From the NCBI GenBank assembly GCA_964391865.1, contig CAYMNQ010000003.1, positions 62,001-126,000 on the forward strand: a stretch of 64,000 nt of DNA. Reading direction: 5' to 3'. Below, one piece after another: positions 33,969 to 42,570 of the stretch. The notes under the pieces were generated by a model. The model had not been told where the DNA came from. It searched no databases and saw only the letters and a program-made list of their open reading frames with translations. Position numbers and translations under genes: made by a program. Position 1 is the first letter of the stretch. Every line of letters starts with the position of its first letter. This DNA comes from DASZQL01 sp964391865. Lineage in GTDB: Bacteria; Planctomycetota; Phycisphaerae; Phycisphaerales; UBA1924.

Positions 33969-35651
33969 ATGTCGATATTTCCATTGCCGCAGTTCGAGGC
34001 TGATCTTGAGGAGTACAAGAAAGACCTCGAGGCGTACGAGAAGCTTTCGATCCCCAAGACGCTGGTGGTGCGTTTCGGGTCGATGAAGCTGGTGGGCGAA
34101 TTCCCGTACGACGGGACGGCGAAGCCCGGCTGCGGGTCGAAGATCGTCGTGCGCACGCACCGCGGGACCGAGCTGGGCGAGATGCTGACGAGCACGTGCC
34201 CGAACTCGGGGTGCTCGAAGAGCGTGAGCCGGCAGGAGATGCTGCAGTACATCGAGAACTCGGGCGGGCCGGATTACCCGTTCTTCACCGACGGGCGCGT
34301 GCTGCGGATCGCGACGGTCGAGGACATGAACGAGCAGGCGCGGATCGAGGGGCTGCGCCACTCGATGGTGCGCTTCGCGCAGGCGCGGGCGGCGGAGTTC
34401 ATGCTCGACATGAAGATCATCGACGCCGAGCCGATCCTGGGGAACGAGCGGCTGACGTTCTATTTCGGGTCGGAGCAGCGGATCGACTTCCGCGACCTGG
34501 TCCACGCGCTGAGCCGGCAGTACGCCACGCGGATCGAGCTGCGCCAGATCGGCGCGCGCGACGAGGCGCGGCTGGTCGCCGACTACGAGAAGTGCGGGCA
34601 GCACTGCTGCTGCAAGCAGTTCCTCAAGGTGCTCAAGCCGGTCTCGATCAAGAGCGCGAAGGTGCAGAAGGCGACGCTGGACCCGCTGAAGATCAGCGGG
34701 CGCTGCGGGCGGCTGATGTGCTGCCTGCGGTACGAGGATCAGACGTACGACGAGCTGAACGCGCGGTTGCCGAAGATGAAGAAGCGCGTGGGCACGCCGC
34801 AGGGCATTGGGATCGTGATCGACCGGCAGATCCTGACGCAGCTCGTGCTGGTGCTGATCGAGGGAGACGACGGGAAGGCGCAGGCGTTCCCGGTCGAAGA
34901 ATTGATGAGCGTTGAGGAGTATGAAGCGAAGGCCGCCGAGCGCGCGGCGGAGCGCGCCAGCGATCCGCTGCGCGGCATGAGCGAGGAGCAGGTGCGCCAG
35001 CGCACCGGCGGCGAACAGCGCGGGCGCGGGAGGGGCGACGCGCGCGGTGCTCGCGAGGGCGGGGGCGCGGCGCCGGGATCGGCACAACCTCAGCGCCCGC
35101 CGAAGCCGGGCGAGCCGCGTCCGCGCGAGGGGGGCGATCGACAGGAGCGGTACCGGCAGCGTTCGCAGCAGGAGGGTCGGCGTCCGCAGGGCGGCCCGCC
35201 GCGCGACAGCGGGCCGGCGCAGCGCGCGAAACCCGCTGGCCAAGAGGACGACCCGTCACGGAGTGCCGGGCCACCATCAGAGCGACCGCCCAAGCCGCGC
35301 GGGCCGGTGGACTTGGCGGAGCGCGCGAAGCAGCGGAAGCAGCAGGAACAGCAGCGGCGCGAGCGCGGCGGGCCGCGCGACGAGCGCCGGGGTGGCGGGG
35401 CGAAGCCTGATGGCGGGGGGCGCCCGCCGGGCGCGCCGATGCCGCCGCCAACTGGTGGCGCGGATGAACCGCCGCCGCGATCGGAGGACGATGGGCCTGA
35501 TGGATTGCCCGGCCAGCCGAATCAGTCTGGTGAAGGCGGCGCTCGCGGCGGGCGTCGGCGCCGTCGGCGGCGGAGCGGGGGCGGGCGCGGGCCGCGGCCC
35601 GAGGGTAGTTCGGATGATGGGCCGCCGCCGACGGGTGGTGGCGGCGAGTGA
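33969..35651 (+). CDS. RicT/YaaT (PSP1-domain) protein with long RG-rich C-terminal extension
   Basis: 560 aa. Residues 1-315 form a PSP1-like protein: VVRFGSMKLVGEFPYDG, CPNSGCSKSV, VRFAQARAAEFMLDMKIID, and the double-Cys motifs YEKCGQHCCCKQFLK (about 210-224) and ISGRCGRLMCCLRYEDQ (about 246-262), which bind Fe-S in the RicTAF complex of Bacillus (RNase Y specificity factor). The last 240 residues are disordered and rich in R, G, P, Q and E (RRGGRRRRRRSGGGRGP end), about as long as the domain itself and not part of usual RicT. It may bind RNA. Its start at ATG 33969 follows an A-family element and a pyrimidine tract. Partner genes ricA/ricF are not visible. Confidence 0.85.
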   Translation: MSIFPLPQFEADLEEYKKDLEAYEKLSIPKTLVVRFGSMKLVGEFPYDGTAKPGCGSKIVVRTHRGTELGEMLTSTCPNSGCSKSVSRQEMLQYIENSGGPDYPFFTDGRVLRIATVEDMNEQARIEGLRHSMVRFAQARAAEFMLDMKIIDAEPILGNERLTFYFGSEQRIDFRDLVHALSRQYATRIELRQIGARDEARLVADYEKCGQHCCCKQFLKVLKPVSIKSAKVQKATLDPLKISGRCGRLMCCLRYEDQTYDELNARLPKMKKRVGTPQGIGIVIDRQILTQLVLVLIEGDDGKAQAFPVEELMSVEEYEAKAAERAAERASDPLRGMSEEQVRQRTGGEQRGRGRGDARGAREGGGAAPGSAQPQRPPKPGEPRPREGGDRQERYRQRSQQEGRRPQGGPPRDSGPAQRAKPAGQEDDPSRSAGPPSERPPKPRGPVDLAERAKQRKQQEQQRRERGGPRDERRGGGAKPDGGGRPPGAPMPPPTGGADEPPPRSEDDGPDGLPGQPNQSGEGGARGGRRRRRRRSGGGRGPRPEGSSDDGPPPTGGGGE

Positions 35652-35796
35652 TTGGGGCGCGCAGAGGCGCCTGTCTGTCGAGACGGCGCGTGACGAGAAG
35701 CGGCGCGTCGGCTCGATGATTGTTGCGCGATGGTACGAGGTGAGCACCGGATCGGCCGCGGAGCTTGGCAGAGCCTCGGCGGAGGCGGGGCGGCAT

Positions 35797-36921
35797 TCAC
35801 GGGCAGGTCGTTCCCCAACTGTTGATGATCTGGGCGATGTCGTCGAGGCCGACCGAGCCGTTGGCGGTGCCGTCGGCGGGGCAGGCGGGGACCAGTGCGA
35901 AGCGCACGGAGCCGGGCGATGCGGCCGTGGTGCCGTTGGGGTTGATCGCGCTGACTCGGGCGTGGTAGGCGCCGACGGGCAACTCTCCCGGCGCGAGCGC
36001 GGCGGTGGTGGTTGTGATGCCGGAACGTACGAGCGCGGGCGATGAGAAGTCGGCGTTGTTATCGATCTCGAGCGTGTAGCTCGCGGCCAGCGCCGATGCC
36101 GTCCAGACGAAGGTGCCTTCCGGCGCGACGAAGAACGTGTTATTCGCCGGGGCCGAGAGCGTGAATGGGCCGGGCGGCGGGGTCGGGTCGATGATGGTGA
36201 GTTCGGGCAGTGCGGTGCGCGAGTTGCGGCTGGCGAAGTTGCCGAGGATCGAAGCGTCTCCGAAGCCGAAGAAGATGGGATCGGCATTGGGGTTGCCGCC
36301 ATCGCGCGAAATCGGGTCGAGCGGGAAGATGAAGGACAGGTCGCCCGGCTCGATCCATACGGTGCCGCTGTCTTCGGTCGGCACGGTGAGATCAAACCAC
36401 CCGATGAGCACGGGCACATTCGAGGTGGCTGTCGAGTAGCCGTCGCGGGGCGGAAAGCCGCGCACGCCGTAGGTGAGCGAGGAGGTGGACCCTCCCCCCA
36501 ACAGATTGTACTCGGTGCCGCCCGCGGATACCTGCGGGGATTCGACATCGTCCCAGCGGTTTCGGGATGGGCCTTGGTAGAACGAGTTCGGGTTGACAAC
36601 GGTCAGATTGGAGAGGAGCGCGGCGCCGTCGGCATCGATATTGATCAAAAAGAAGGACCACTCGCTGTCCGTGAAGACGGACGTTTGAGCGGCCCAGATG
36701 TAGACGCGCGTCGTGCCGATGCCGGTGATTGTCGGGTTGGTCTGGCTGACGAACTCGGGCGGGAACGCGAGCGCGGGGCGGTCGGGCGGCGCGGGGTTCG
36801 GGATCGGGGGCAGCGGCCCGGGGTTCGCGGTGGAGAGGAACACGCGGAGCCCCTGCGCCGATGCGGGCGCGGCACAGATGAGGGCGGCGGCGATCGCGAG
36901 CAATAACCCGATGCGGTTCAT
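35797..36921 (-). CDS. Secreted protein with dockerin-like C-terminus
   Basis: 374 aa from ATG 36921. Signal peptide MNRIGLLLAIAAALICAAPA. The first 230 residues form a single domain (VYIWAAQTSVFTDSEWSFFL; GWFDLTVPTEDSGTVWIEPG; FFGFGDASILGNF) with beta character, then an FN3-like domain (about 245-335: PPPGPFTLSAPANNTFFVAP...TYTLEI-like, S-A-I-N-P-N-G-T-T). The end has the CPADG motif and one EF-hand-like block SVGLDDIAQIINSWGTTCP, a degenerate dockerin with one repeat. Probably extracellular; function unknown. It is convergent with the RicT-like gene. Confidence 0.85.
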   Translation of the reverse strand: MNRIGLLLAIAAALICAAPASAQGLRVFLSTANPGPLPPIPNPAPPDRPALAFPPEFVSQTNPTITGIGTTRVYIWAAQTSVFTDSEWSFFLINIDADGAALLSNLTVVNPNSFYQGPSRNRWDDVESPQVSAGGTEYNLLGGGSTSSLTYGVRGFPPRDGYSTATSNVPVLIGWFDLTVPTEDSGTVWIEPGDLSFIFPLDPISRDGGNPNADPIFFGFGDASILGNFASRNSRTALPELTIIDPTPPPGPFTLSAPANNTFFVAPEGTFVWTASALAASYTLEIDNNADFSSPALVRSGITTTTAALAPGELPVGAYHARVSAINPNGTTAASPGSVRFALVPACPADGTANGSVGLDDIAQIINSWGTTCP

Positions 36922-37076
36922 ACGGTTTCTCCAAGGCCGGCGTGGAGCGCCGATTTTGTTTCACAGTACCCCAGACATGAGCGTATGGCGGCGTGAAAAT
37001 GCGCAGGTTCACAATTCTGCGGCGCGAACGAGAACATGCGCGGCGCGTGCGGTAATTTGGGCAGACTTTTCAGGGG

Positions 37077-37460
37077 TCAGATCGTCCGGTACTCGCTGGG
37101 GACCGAGCCGAAGTCGGCGCGGATGACGGAGCGGATCCCGCCGCGGCCTTTCCAGTTCGTGATGACCTGCATCCACACGGGCTTCATGCACGCGGCGAGG
37201 TGGTCGCGGATGGTGTTGGTCACCGCTTCGTAGAAGATGCCCTCGTTGCGGAAGGACTGGTAATAGAGCTTGAGTGATTTGAGTTCGACGCACACGCCGG
37301 CGGCGGCGGCGGGGCGCGGCGAGAAGCGGAGTGTCACGGTGCCGAAGTCGGGGTGCCCGGTCTTGGGGCACTGCGAGGTGAATTCCTCGGCGACGTGCTC
37401 GATGACGAAGGGGGTGTCGCTCGGCGTGGGGAAGGTTTCGAGGAGTGCGGGGTTGGGCAT
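37077..37460 (-). CDS. queF: NADPH-dependent preQ0 reductase (QueF)
   Basis: 127 aa, the short (YkvM-type) form. It reduces 7-cyano-7-deazaguanine (preQ0) to preQ1 in queuosine biosynthesis. The catalytic Cys31 in TSQCPKTGHPDFG and Asp38 seven residues later match the family catalytic pair (Cys55/Asp62 in Bacillus). The following ELKSLKLYYQSFRNEGIFYE segment (the L-x-L-Y-x-x-S-x-R-N NADPH/substrate motif) is complete. ATG 37460. queC, queD and queE are not adjacent. A single gene flanked downstream (3') by the dockerin-like gene and upstream by a hairpin cluster. Confidence 0.95.
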   Translation of the reverse strand: MPNPALLETFPTPSDTPFVIEHVAEEFTSQCPKTGHPDFGTVTLRFSPRPAAAAGVCVELKSLKLYYQSFRNEGIFYEAVTNTIRDHLAACMKPVWMQVITNWKGRGGIRSVIRADFGSVPSEYRTI

Positions 37461-37530
37461 GGTGCGTCTCGGAGCGGAGTGTAGTCGGGCGCGGAGCGTG
37501 GGCCGTGCCGCGGCATTTCTGCTTTGAGAC

Positions 37531-37824
37531 GTGCCACGACAATGCTGCTCTGGGCATTGTCGTGTGGGGAACGCGGTGTGTCCTGGAGACTCGTGGTGCT
37601 TCGGCCGCCCGTTTCACGGGCTTGAAGATGTCGCGGTCGTTGTACTGAATCTGGAGTGGCCCGCGCCAGACGCTGCGCGTCTGGCAACCATCGCATGCCC
37701 GCTTCGCGGGCAAGAAATGCACGTGTCGGCCCGGCTGCTTCGAGGGAGCGGACACGAGGGCGCATCACCGGGTTTTCGGCGACGCCGGGCACGACAATCC
37801 GGAGGAACCGAATTGTCGTGGCAC
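37531..37824. repeat. A-family hairpin cluster (~294 bp)
   Basis: Starts GTGCC (37531) and ends GGCAC (37820-37824). The first hairpin CACGACAATGC / GCATTGTCGTG (37535-37564, loop TGCTCTGG) and the last CACGACAATCCGG / CCGAATTGTCGTG (37790-37820, one mismatch) are near-complementary partners far apart. Between them lie smaller stems CCCGTTTCACGGG (37609), CCAGACGC / GCGTCTGG (37666-37683) and CCCGCTTCGCGGG. The gap 37461-37846 contains nothing else. Confidence 0.75.
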
Positions 37825-37846
37825 GGGGGAACGCCTGAGCCTGACT

Positions 37847-38860
37847 TCAGTTCCGGAACTGCTTGTGGCAGTCGGTGCAGGACTTCGCGAGGAGTTTCAT
37901 CTGCGGCGAGAGCGCCTCGCGCGCGCCGGAGTCGGTCGAGTTCGCCGCGACGATGAGGTCTTCGAGGCGCTGGGCTTCGGCGCCGGCGGCGAGCATGGCG
38001 CGGATGTGCGCGTCGCCCAGCGCGCGAGTGTCGCTCGTGTCGGCGAGTTCGCGGAAAAGGTCCGCGAGTCGGCCTGCTTCGGCGGCGGGGACGAGGTCAG
38101 GGTGGTCGGCGGGGGCGCGCCAGCCTGCTTTCTCGATCGCTTTCAGGTGGTCGAAGCGCTCGTCGATCTCGACCATGCCTTGCACGAGTGAGCTGGTGGG
38201 CCAGACTTCTGGGAAGTCGTCGCCGACGGCGGCGAGTTGCTCGCGCGTCGCGGGATGCGCGACAGCGACGCACTCGTACAGGCCCGGGTAGCTGGGTGAC
38301 GTGCCGGAGATTTTCAGCTTGATTTCGGCCTGTGCGGGGGTGAGTTCTCCCAGCGTGACGGCGGCGGCGCCGAGCGCGCCGGCGGAGCGGTGCTTGCCGT
38401 GGTGGCAGTGGAGGTAGACGGGCGCATCGGGGTTCTCGGCGCGCGCGAGCTGGATGGCGCGGGCGATTTCGAGGGTGCGTTGGTCGTCCATGCCGTCGTA
38501 GCCGATGGGGAGGTGGATGTAGCGCAGGCCGCGGGCTTTGGCGGCGGGGAGGTCGGGCTTCGCGCCGTCAACGGAGATCACGGTGCGGACGCCCATGGCG
38601 CGGAGGGAGTCGAAGGCGGCGTCGCCCTCAGGCGCCCCGCCGCTGATGAGTCCCGGCGCGTAGGTGACAACGTTGTGGAGGCCGGGGAACTCGGCGGGTG
38701 AAGCGGCATCGGTGGGCGGCGTCGCGAGCGTGGGCGCACCGGCGCGGGGCGTGGGATTGTCGAGTCCAGACCGCGGCTCGGGCGAGGAGCAGGCGCCGGC
38801 AGAGAGCGCGACGACGACGGCAGATAAAACGTGAACGGCGAATGAGTTCCCGGTTCGCAT
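37847..38860 (-). CDS. Lipoprotein fusing a dual-specificity phosphatase domain to a cytochrome c'-like domain
   Basis: 337 aa from ATG 38860. Lipobox LSAGAC with lipid Cys24. Residues about 60-200 are a DSP/cysteine-phosphatase fold: YAPGLISGGAPEG, VISVDGAKPD (possible general-acid Asp), and the P-loop HCHHGKHRS with Cys152 and Arg158 (C-x5-R). Residues about 225-337 are helical and end in CTDCHKQFRN (Cys328, Cys331, His332), the C-terminal CxxCH placement of cytochrome c' (usually ...CxACH). The protein should be periplasmic and outer- or inner-membrane anchored. Both sets of key residues are intact. Single gene; the haem axial His on the other side is the usual C-terminal one. Confidence 0.85.
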   Translation of the reverse strand: MRTGNSFAVHVLSAVVVALSAGACSSPEPRSGLDNPTPRAGAPTLATPPTDAASPAEFPGLHNVVTYAPGLISGGAPEGDAAFDSLRAMGVRTVISVDGAKPDLPAAKARGLRYIHLPIGYDGMDDQRTLEIARAIQLARAENPDAPVYLHCHHGKHRSAGALGAAAVTLGELTPAQAEIKLKISGTSPSYPGLYECVAVAHPATREQLAAVGDDFPEVWPTSSLVQGMVEIDERFDHLKAIEKAGWRAPADHPDLVPAAEAGRLADLFRELADTSDTRALGDAHIRAMLAAGAEAQRLEDLIVAANSTDSGAREALSPQMKLLAKSCTDCHKQFRN

Positions 38861-39198
38861 TGCCTCAGTGTAGGGCGAGGATCGGGGGGAGTGGCGGGCG
38901 ATGCGTGTTTCCGGCACGAGCGCGGGGCCGCGTGAACGCGGGCCCCGGCCCGTTGCCGTCTCGGGTTCGCGGAGGGGATGGTCGTGATTCTCGGAGCGGC
39001 GTGGGTTGCGCGGACGTGATGATGGCGCGAAGGTTTAGCGCGTGCATGCGGTTGTTGGTGTGAGACATTGGTCGGCGTGCGAAGCTGGCGAACTTTGCCG
39101 CCGACTTGTTGGATGAGGTCGGACGTCTGAGAGGGTGATGGTCGGCGTGTGCTCGCGCTGGGGTTCACACGGGTTCATCGCTACACTGCCCCGCGTCG
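38861..39198. other. Intergenic region, 338 bp, no gene seen
   Basis: Contains the divergent upstream regions of the phosphatase-cytochrome gene and the second epimerase. I see no ORF with coding character and no A/B repeat; a GGGCCCCGGCCCG palindromic run lies at about 38938. Confidence 0.5.
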
Positions 39199-40215
39199 AT
39201 GGGGACGCTGCCGGTTCAGTTCGAGCGGTTCCGTTCGGCCTTCGCGGGCCGGCGGGTGTGCGTCACTGGTGGGGCGGGGTTCATCGGCGGGCATTTGATT
39301 GAGGCGCTGCTGTCGCTGGGGGCCGAGATTTCGGTGATCGACGATCTCAGCGGGTCGGAGGGCAGCCGGCTGGAGCGGCAGATCGACTCGAATCCGGGGC
39401 GCATCCGGTTTGTGATGGGGTCGATTCTTGATCCCCGCGCGCTGTATCAGGCGGTCGCGGGGTGCGAGGTGATGTTCCATCAGGCGGCGATGGTGTCGGT
39501 GCCGAGGTCGGTGGAGGAGCCGCTGCGGTCGATGGATGTGAACGCGCTGGGCACGGCGCGGGTGGCGGAGGCGTGCCGGGCGTCGGGTGTGAAGAGGTGG
39601 GTGTACGCGGCGTCGAGTTCGGCGTATGGCGATGACCCCGCGCAGCCGAAGGTGGAGTCGATGCCCGCGCGGCCGATCTCGCCGTATGGGGTTGGGAAGC
39701 TGACGGGGGAGTTGATCGTGCGCGCGTGGGCGCGGTCGTATGGGTTGCCGGGGATGAGCTTGCGGTATTTCAATATTTTCGGGCCGCACCAGCCCGCGGA
39801 GGGGGCGTACGCGGGCGTGGTGGCGGCGTTCTGCCGGGCGTATTTGAAGGGCGAGCCGCCGGTGATCTACGGCGATGGGACGAACTCGCGCGATTTCACT
39901 CCGGTGGCGAACGCGGTGTACGCGAATCTGCTGGCGGCGGGGAGCGAGCGCGAGTTGATGGGCGATGTGGTGAATATCGGGCTCGGCGCGCGGATCACCG
40001 TGAAGCAGCTTGCAGAGAAGATTGGCGCGGCGCTGGGGGCGGATGCGCAAGGGAAGAGCCGCCCGGTGCATCATGAAGGGCGCGCGGGTGATGTGCCGCA
40101 CTCGCAGGCGGATATCGGCGAGGCTCGGCGGCTGATCGGGTACGAGCCGATCGTGGCGCTTGACGAAGGGATCGCGGAGACGGTGGGGTGGTATCGCAAG
40201 GGGTTTGGGGCTTGA
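39199..40215 (+). CDS. NAD-dependent sugar-nucleotide 4-epimerase
   Basis: 338 aa, extended SDR. Rossmann motif TGGAGFIGGHL at 23-33, VIDDLSGSEGS (end of beta2), and catalytic SSSAYGD and SPYGVGK (Ser/Tyr-x3-Lys). The C-terminal YRKGFGA follows the usual epimerase domain with IYGDGTNSRDFTPVANAV. It looks like the WbpP/GalE branch (UDP-GlcNAc/GalNAc or UDP-Glc/Gal). It differs clearly from the first epimerase at 7983. ATG 39199 has no evident ribosome binding site. A C-family repeat tract separates it from the following operon. Confidence 0.85.
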   Translation: MGTLPVQFERFRSAFAGRRVCVTGGAGFIGGHLIEALLSLGAEISVIDDLSGSEGSRLERQIDSNPGRIRFVMGSILDPRALYQAVAGCEVMFHQAAMVSVPRSVEEPLRSMDVNALGTARVAEACRASGVKRWVYAASSSAYGDDPAQPKVESMPARPISPYGVGKLTGELIVRAWARSYGLPGMSLRYFNIFGPHQPAEGAYAGVVAAFCRAYLKGEPPVIYGDGTNSRDFTPVANAVYANLLAAGSERELMGDVVNIGLGARITVKQLAEKIGAALGADAQGKSRPVHHEGRAGDVPHSQADIGEARRLIGYEPIVALDEGIAETVGWYRKGFGA

Positions 40216-40335
40216 GGCTTGAGGGTTGGGGTTCGGAGTTTTGAGTTTGGAGTTTGGGGCCTGAGTTGTGAGGGGTTGAGGTGTGGACCCCAGACCCAAT
40301 TCCAAACCCGAGACCCGAGTCCCGAGACCCGCGCG
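40207..40335. repeat. C-family low-complexity tract (TTGAG / TTTGGAG / GACCCGAG words)
   Basis: Starts at the stop region of the epimerase with GGCTTGAGGCTTGAGGG, then GAGTTTTGAGTTTGGAGTTT, and continues as CCCGAGACCCGAGTCCCGAG. It lies 70-200 bp upstream of the BatA-like gene. Confidence 0.7.
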
Positions 40336-40404
40336 CACGCTCACGCCGCAAGCCGCATCCCTCAAGCCGCACCCCGCGCTCCGCAGCCGGGTACAACTGG
40401 CTCG

Positions 40405-42570
40405 ATGCCGAGCTTGGCGGTCATTTCTGGTCTTTCGGCGGCGTGGTTGATCGCCGGGGGCGTGGCTGTTGGGTTGCCGATTCTGGCGCACCTGCTCGCT
40501 CGGCGGGGCGGGCGGCTGATGGAGTTCCCCGCGGCGCGGTTCGTCATGATGGCGATGGCATCGCAGGCGAAGCGGACTCGGCTGCGCGATGCGCTGCTTC
40601 TGCTGCTGCGCGTGCTGGCGGTGGCGATGATCGCGCTGGCGTTCGATCGTCCCGCGTGGCTGGGCGGGCTGAGCGACGCGGGGGCTTCGCGCGATGGCGG
40701 CGAGTGGGTCGTCATTGTTGATGCGTCGGCGAGCATGTCGCGCTCGGTCGGCGGGCGGCGGCTGTTCGATGAAGCGCGCGACGGGGCGGCGCGGCTGATC
40801 GGCGAATTGGACCCGGCGAAGGACCGGGCGGCGGTGGTGATCACAGCGCCCCCCGGTGGCGGCGCGCGGAGCGTGTTGCCGAGGCTGACGGGGAATCTCG
40901 GGGCGCTGGCGCAGGCGCTGGAGAAAGAGAGCGGCACGCTGGAGCGTGGTGACATCGCCGGCGCGCTGGCGTTGGCGCGGTCGCTGCCGATGCCGCCCGG
41001 TGAGCCGGCGAAGCCCGAGCGGACGATCGTGATTTTCAGTGATCTGCAGCGCGGCGCGTTCGCGGGGGTGAGCACGCCGAGCGGGTGCCGGGTGGTGCTG
41101 AAGCCGGTGGGCGCGGGCGCCTCGAGCGAGAACCTGGCGGTGACGTCGATCGGCGTGACGCCGGCGCGCCCGGTGGCGGGGCAGGGCGCGACGATCGCCG
41201 CCACGGTGATCAATAGCGGCGAGGTGGCGCGGACGACGGTACTGACGCTGCGCGCGCCCGCCGCCGATGTGACGCGCGAGTCGAGCGTCGAGGTGCCGGC
41301 GGGGGGCGAAGTGACGGTGACGTTCCAGGTGAAGTTCGACCGCGCGGGGGCGGTCGGCGCGACGGTGTCGCTCGCGGATCAGCCGTTCGAAGTGGACGAC
41401 GCGGCGAACCTGGTGGTCGAGGTGCGTGCAGCGAGGCGGGTGGCGCTGGTGACTGGGTCGCGCGCGGGTGATCTGGAATCCGCGGCGTATTTTGTGGGCA
41501 GCGCGCTGTGGCCGGGGGGGGGCGGTGAGTTCGAGCCGGTGATCGTGCCGCCCGCCGGTTTGGAGCCGGGGACTCTCGAGGCGTTCGACGGCGTGGTGCT
41601 GTGCGAAGCGGGGGCGATTGATGATGCGGGGCTGCGCGTACTCGGCGCGTACGCGTCGCGCGGCGGGGGCGCGCTGTGGTTCATCGATTCACAGCCGGCG
41701 CAGGAAGCGCTCGCGCGGTTCGCGCGCGCGGCTGACGGCGAGAAGAAGAGCGCGGCGCTGATCCCGCCCATCGAGACGAACGGCAGCTTTGTGGCGCTCG
41801 CGCCGGATGAGGCGCTCGGGCTGCGCGGCGGGGATTTCCAGTCGCCCATGCTGCGTGCGCTGGAGGGGCCGGCGGGCGAAGGGCTGCTGCGCTCGGCGTT
41901 CACAGGCGTGGCGCCGGCGCGGCTGTCGAAGTCGGGGTCGGCGGTGCTGTCGTTCGCGACGGGCGAGCCGTTTGTTTCGTGGACGAAGCTGGGGCTGGGG
42001 AAGCTGGTGGTGGTGAGCGCGGATGTCTCGCCGCGGTCGAGCGCGTTGGTGAAGTCGCCCTTGTTCCCGGTGTTGATGCAGGAAGTGGGGCGGTTCATCG
42101 AGCCGGCGGCGGGGCTGGCGCGCCCGGCGATGGTGGGCGGCGCGCTGGCGGCGCGATTGGAGGGCGAGCGCGAGCCGGCGCAGCCGATCACGGATTCGCT
42201 GGGTCGCACGGGGCGCGTGTCGCGCGCCGCTGGGGGCGGGTGGTTTGTGGCGCTGCCGGCGGCGGCGGCACCGGGGCTGCTCGAACTGCGTGATGGCGCG
42301 GGATCGCTCGTCGGCGCGGCGGCGGTGAACCTTGACCCGGCGGAGAGCGACCTGCGCTCGGCGCCCGCCGAGCAACTCGCGGCACAGCTCGCGGCGAACG
42401 GGCGATCGGCGGGGGTCGCGTTGGCGGGTGATTCGCTGTCGGAGCGGCGCGTGATGGAGTTGTGGCCCGCGCTTGTTGCCGCGGCGCTTTTGGCGCTGGC
42501 GCTGGAGGCGGCGCTGGGCGCGTGGGACGGGTTCCGCGCGCGGGCGGCGAGCGTGGAGGCCGCGGCATGA
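40405..42570 (+). CDS. BatA-like membrane protein (N-terminal aerotolerance domain + VWA)
   Basis: 721 aa from ATG 40405. The N-terminal double-helix BatA-type domain is clear (GVAVGLPILAHLLARRGGRL then MEFPAARFVMMAM, residues about 18-50), followed by another helix (LLLLLRVLAVAMIALAFDRP). A VWA domain starts at about residue 95 (WVVIVDASASMSRSVGG; D-x-S-x-S metal motif). After that come a CARDB/Ig-like segment (ATVINSGEVARTTVLTLRA) and a GATase1-like region (FDGVVLCEAGAIDDAGLRVL). A C-terminal helix ends the protein. First gene of a four-gene operon; its stop overlaps the next start as ATGA. In such clusters the proteins are thought to form envelope complexes with MoxR ATPases. Confidence 0.88.
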   Translation: MPSLAVISGLSAAWLIAGGVAVGLPILAHLLARRGGRLMEFPAARFVMMAMASQAKRTRLRDALLLLLRVLAVAMIALAFDRPAWLGGLSDAGASRDGGEWVVIVDASASMSRSVGGRRLFDEARDGAARLIGELDPAKDRAAVVITAPPGGGARSVLPRLTGNLGALAQALEKESGTLERGDIAGALALARSLPMPPGEPAKPERTIVIFSDLQRGAFAGVSTPSGCRVVLKPVGAGASSENLAVTSIGVTPARPVAGQGATIAATVINSGEVARTTVLTLRAPAADVTRESSVEVPAGGEVTVTFQVKFDRAGAVGATVSLADQPFEVDDAANLVVEVRAARRVALVTGSRAGDLESAAYFVGSALWPGGGGEFEPVIVPPAGLEPGTLEAFDGVVLCEAGAIDDAGLRVLGAYASRGGGALWFIDSQPAQEALARFARAADGEKKSAALIPPIETNGSFVALAPDEALGLRGGDFQSPMLRALEGPAGEGLLRSAFTGVAPARLSKSGSAVLSFATGEPFVSWTKLGLGKLVVVSADVSPRSSALVKSPLFPVLMQEVGRFIEPAAGLARPAMVGGALAARLEGEREPAQPITDSLGRTGRVSRAAGGGWFVALPAAAAPGLLELRDGAGSLVGAAAVNLDPAESDLRSAPAEQLAAQLAANGRSAGVALAGDSLSERRVMELWPALVAAALLALALEAALGAWDGFRARAASVEAAA

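Noticed and set aside
37531..37824. Hairpin cluster considered as an rRNA/tRNA or small-RNA gene
   Set aside because: No tRNA-like arms or GGTTCGAATCC motif, and the hairpins match the dispersed A family.
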